Of a DNA stretch of 64,000 nucleotides, positions 60,100 to 64,000 are shown in pieces (the stretch's first letter is position 1; each line of letters starts with the position of its first letter). Below the pieces are notes generated by a model that was given only the letters and a program-made list of their open reading frames with translations, was not told the origin of the DNA and did no database searches. The position numbers were made by a program, and so were the translations under genes. The stretch covers positions 55,525-119,524 of the forward strand of contig CDMY01000327.1 in NCBI GenBank assembly GCA_001179505.1. Reading direction: 5' to 3'. This stretch comes from Vitrella brassicaformis (taxonomy: Eukaryota; Sar; Vitrellaceae).

Positions 60100-63000
60100 C
60101 TACCCCAACAGGGCCTTGACGACCGTATTCACCTGCACACCGCCACAGCAAACACGTCCGATGGGATGGATGACATAGGCAGAAGCGCCCTGAAGAGGAG
60201 GGTAGCTTGGCTTGGCTTACATTGAGTTTGCGCAGGTGAGTGTATTTCTGCCCCGTGCCGACGAAGATGACAGGCTGGCCGGTGATATACACCATCGACA
60301 ACGCCGCACCAACCTAATTAAACTCACACGCACGAGGATTGTGGACGTCATGTCACGCAAGTGGGATCGATGTGTTGTTGGCCAGGCGGTGGTAGGGTAC
60401 CTTACCTTATCATCGACTGTGTCGAATTTAGTGAGTAGGATTCCATCGATGGTGCGGACCTTCGATGTCTGCAACGCAACGCAAACCAGAGAAGACAGCC
60501 CAGTGTGCCATACTCGTGCAGTGCAGTGCAGCCGAGTGTGTGGTTCTCCTTGGCCTCTACTGACATGGGACATATCCACAAGGCACTGATTGAACTTCTG
60601 CAGCTGGTCTACGGCATCGTTGCCGACGAGAGCCTCACCTACACACACGCGCGTGGAGTGCAGGTCAGGTGTGTGGTCTGGGGTGAGTCTTCTGGCCGGT
60701 TAGGTTGTGTTGTATTGTGTTGAAATCACTGACTGACCGACGAATAGGATGAGGTTGGGGTTGTTGACGGCCACGAGTTTGGCGAGGGCTCTCATGAGGG
60801 GTTCGTTGTCCTGCATCCGACCCGCCGTGTCAATCAGCACCACATCGTATCCCTCATTGCCAGCCTGCCGGTCAGGGCCCGTCACACACAGGGGGGGTGC
60901 AGTGAGGGCATCAAGTAACTAAGTGGACTGCTTCCTCGTGTACGCCGTGTCGTGTGCGCGAACCGTTTGTATGGCTTCCTTTGCGATGAATGCGGCATCC
61001 TTGCCGTAACCGCGCTCGAACAAGTCCACCTCCAAACAACTGATTTCACATCACAGTCAGAGAGGGAAACGGCGTGTTCTTGTCACCTCCTCCCTCGTGT
61101 GTACTAGACATAATCTCTTACCGTGCGTGTGTGCGGAGCTGTTCGACGGCCCCCGCTCTGAATGTGTCACAGGCTGCGATCATGACCTTCAGCCCGCCCT
61201 TCTGCAGATACCATTCGAAGATGCAGTCAGTGACACGTACAGAGACAAATACGGCCAGATGCACTCACTGCTGACCGTGTGTCCGCCTGGTCTGTCTGCA
61301 TGTGTGTGTGTAAAGGTACGTACGTGTTTGAGGTAGTAGCAGACTTTGGCAAGGTTGGTCGACTTGCCCACACCATTCACACCCTGCACAGGAAGCAGGC
61401 AAGGAAGCAAGGAAGGATCGTGACACACGAGGAGGGAGGGAGGGAGGCAGGCAGGTCCTGGCCGCGTGTGGGCCGGGCCGGCTGCTGTGTGTACTCTACC
61501 ATCCCCCTGGATTACTGACCAGAAATACGATCGAGTACACCCGGCCCTGTGCCTTGGCCTCCAACGCGGCACGCAACACATCCACCGACCTTCACAAAAC
61601 AAACGACACACCAGAGGCACGATCAGTGCAGGTCAGGTCGATTATAGCCACCCGTTTCTTTCGTCTCTGGTTAATTACTTTTTGGGCGTCAGGATGCGCT
61701 GCACGGCCTCGGTGAGTGCCTTCTTGACGGTGGCTCGCACAGTGGTGAATCTCTCGGTGCGCTGGCCGATGAGTGAGGTCTTGACGGACTGTGCGAGTTT
61801 CTCAGCGATGTCAGTGGCGACGTTCTTGGCCATGAGGTTGGTCTTGAAGTCCACCAACACCGTATTGATGTCCTCGTCCGTCAACACCTTGTTGCCTGCA
61901 GTGCACAAGGCAGCAGGGGAGCAGAGCGATGGATGGTGCGATGCAGTCAAGCACTGAGTGTGGGTGGATGGGCGGCTGGATGGATGGGGGTGTGCGTACC
62001 GGTAATGTTTTGCACCGAGTCCGTGAGTCGCTTGAAGAGGCCGCCGATGGCGCCTGACGCCGCCTTGGTGCCGCTGTCGCCCTCCTCCTCTTCCTCCTCG
62101 TCAGAGGCAAGGGGATCTGGGCGAACCACACATACACACGAGGGAAAGCATTCGTATGCACATGTGCATGTGTTAGTGGGGTGTGTGTGTGTGTGTGTAT
62201 GTGTGTGTGTGTGGTTGAATATGTCTGACCGTCATTGTCGTCTGCTTCGTCCATTTCCATTTCGGCGTCGTCGTCAATGTATGCGGAGCGGTCGACGGCC
62301 CCCACGGCCACCGGCTTGCCTGTGTCGACTCCCTCCTCGTCCTTGCCCTTGAGCGAGTAGTCCAGGGCCCGCATGTTCTGACTCGTCACCTTCTGCTCGC
62401 TCCAGAACCGGGGGGCTTTCTGCACCACACCACACCACACCCAGCCCAGCGACACAATCAATCAAGGGGAGAAGGGGCATATCATTCGTGCGCAGTGCTG
62501 CCGTGTGCTGCCGAAGTGTACGTCCGTTCGTTTGCGTGTGTCTTGTCTACCTTCTTGCCCTTCTTGCCCTCCTGCGGCGAGTCCCCCTCGCCCCCCTCCT
62601 GCCCCTTGTCCTGCTTGCCCGTGTCAGCAGACCCTGCAATCCAATCACACACGCACCACAGACAAACCAACCCATAATAAGGTGGGGTGGCCATTGCATT
62701 GCCGGGGGAAATGCTCACCCTTCTTGCCCCCGCCCTTGATGCGTGCCATCATTTTCTTGCGGTTCTCGGCCATGATGGCCTCCTTGCTCATGCCGTCAGT
62801 GCCCTGCTGCTGCTTGTCATCCCCGTGGTCGTCCCCCTTTCCCCCATTGCCGTTGTGTGTGGTGCCGTCATCGTCGTCGCCCTCCTCCTCCTCCTCCTCC
62901 TCACCTTTGGCGCCACCGCCACCGGCCTTCTTTTTGCTGTCCTTCTTGGTGGCCGCCTTGCCCTTCTTGGTCTCACAGAAACTACGCATCACTGACCACG

Positions 63001-63670
63001 GGCAGACAGAAGAACAGCGGTGTGTTTCATCGGCATGTGTGTAACAGCTCTACGCACCTGTGGTCCTCTTGATCTCCTTGGCCTTCGTTTCGCAGTCCTG
63101 GAGGATCTTCATGAACTTGGCCTCAAACGCAACCTTGCGGCAACTCAGATTCACCTTGCCTGGCGGGTACACCGACACCCATCAAATCACACACAGGTCA
63201 GCCAGCCGCCCTATGCCGCGTGTGCGTGTGTTTCGCTCGTGCGCTGGTTGCCTTGCCGCTCACCCCACCTCCGATGTGTTCGATGAATGCGGTCTTGACG
63301 GAGTCGAGTAGTGCGTCGATGTAGAGGAGGTTCTGGATGCCCTGGTAGACGACCACAAACACCAGCTCCAGCTCGTTGACCAACTTCCACTTGACGTTGT
63401 AGGGATCCAGACGCACCACACTCTCGCCAGTGCGCTCCTGTCAGTCAGTCAGTCAACAATCACACAGAGGCTCACTCACCGGTGTCATGTTCTTGCTGCA
63501 GTGTGCAGATCTCTCTTCGTCTGGTGTGTGTTGGGTGGTCTTGTCTGTTCACTCACCTCAAGGAGGACGGTTTTGATGAGCTGGTTGATCGGGTCTCCTT
63601 TGAGCTTGATGAAACAGTACGACCACAGCACCACACCGCCATTCGTGAAGATGGTGATGGCGTCTATCAT
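60100..63670 (-). CDS. SRPRA: Signal recognition particle receptor alpha subunit
   Basis: This is the GTPase docking protein that receives SRP-ribosome complexes at the ER. The ATG at 63670 opens the longin-like SRX domain ([20 protein letters not shown]). Then come a Lys/Glu/Asp-rich linker, an N domain ([16 protein letters not shown]) and the G domain. GTPase motifs are visible: [18 protein letters not shown] (P-loop), a DTFRAGA-type block at about 61190-61160, [27 protein letters not shown] and [15 protein letters not shown]. The last exon gives [10 protein letters not shown] and the stop at 60100-60102. More than a dozen small exons. All catalytic motifs are intact. Confidence 0.92.
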
Positions 63671-63729
63671 CCTCGCCCACAATCCTCAACAGTCAACTGG
63701 CTAATGACAGATTAGCAGCGGTTCAGCCT

Positions 63730-64000
63730 TCGCTCCTTCGTTCCAGTTTCCCTTCAAGGCGTGCCTTTCCACTTCAAGCTCGCACCAGTTGCCATCAATC
63801 CCGAGCTGTGGCTTTTGCCCCTTCGGCTGGCACTCCGCCCCCCCATCTGACGTTCTTCTGTCTCAATATCCAGAACTTGCATGCCAAGTTTTGTGACTAT
63901 GGGGACTTACTGGATGACATGTGTATGTGGGACGCTCATAGGCGTGTACGGTATGACTTTTTGATCTTTCTCGAGACGCACCATGATGACGCAGACCCAC
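63730..64000 (+). mobile_element. Start of a LINE-type endonuclease (non-LTR retrotransposon), partial
   Basis: An open frame without ATG runs off the right edge. It reads LTFFCLNIQNLHAKFCDYGD and then RRVRYDFLIFLETHHDDAD. N-x-x-x-L-x-x-K followed some 30 residues later by D-F-L-I-F-L-E-T is the start of the exonuclease-endonuclease-phosphatase domain in LINE elements (catalytic Asn and Glu). No start codon is seen between the SRP receptor gene and this frame, so the copy may be 5' truncated. The rest is outside the window; a cellular nuclease of the same superfamily is an alternative. Confidence 0.5.

Noticed and set aside
1-64000. tRNA, rRNA or CRISPR features
   Set aside because: I looked for T-loop (GGTTCGA-type) boxes with matching acceptor stems and for regularly spaced repeats and found none that hold up.

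Overview
This is a nuclear window from a GC-rich, gene-dense, intron-rich eukaryote. I can support about 23 protein-coding loci on both strands. Most genes are cut by short GT-AG introns of roughly 55-140 bases, often with CA/TG-rich flanks, so no ORF alone equals a gene. The gene content fits a photosynthetic or recently photosynthetic alveolate, most likely a chromerid alga such as Vitrella. The reasons are a CCCH zinc finger of the protist 'TC-PC' type, an Fe superoxide dismutase with a signal-plus-transit style leader, flagellar proteins, and AAACCCT telo-box-like motifs next to gene starts. The species is an inference.

Layout: 1-1272, 3' part of a sushi-domain membrane protein; 1942-3295 (-) SET/MYND methyltransferase; 3596-5339 (+) CCCH zinc finger protein; 5340-9538, long gene-poor stretch; 9539-10941 (-) multi-pass membrane protein; 11092-13572 (+) C2orf81-like protein; 14493-16128 (-) secreted cysteine-containing protein; 17062-18955 (+) RING protein fused to two FKBP-like exons; 20434-23631 (-) kinesin; 23757-25925 (+) ARGLU1-like splicing factor; 26282-28630 (-) and 28848-29492 (-) low-complexity proteins; 29589-31518 (+) ZIP-like transporter; 31806-33263 (-) possible alpha/beta hydrolase; 33775-35763 (+) unknown; 35977-38019 (+) TPR plus dual-specificity phosphatase; 38455-41752 (-) DRC1; 42175-44418 (+) nitrate-reductase-type molybdenum domain with a C-terminal membrane anchor; 45109-49818 (-) large gene with an internally duplicated module; 50357-51039 (+) small mitochondrial-type protein with apparent frameshifts; 51405-52711 (-) repeat-like protein; 53233-55253 (+) saccharopine dehydrogenase-like oxidoreductase; 56547-57796 (-) Fe-SOD; 58146-59474 (+) ribosomal protein SA; 60100-63670 (-) SRP receptor alpha; 63730-64000 (+) start of a LINE-type endonuclease.

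There is no operon logic. Neighbours share only head-to-head promoters (for example kinesin/ARGLU1, DRC1/molybdoenzyme, Fe-SOD/RPSA). Three loci (DRC1, kinesin and the C2orf81-like gene) point to a motile flagellate stage. The most unusual items are the RING-FKBP gene with its tandem exon duplication, the TPR-DSP fusion containing a GC-AG intron, the truncated membrane-anchored nitrate-reductase-like protein, the duplicated-module gene, and the recurring telo-box-like motif at promoters. Exon joins were made by eye from reading frames and splice signals and have not been checked against transcripts.
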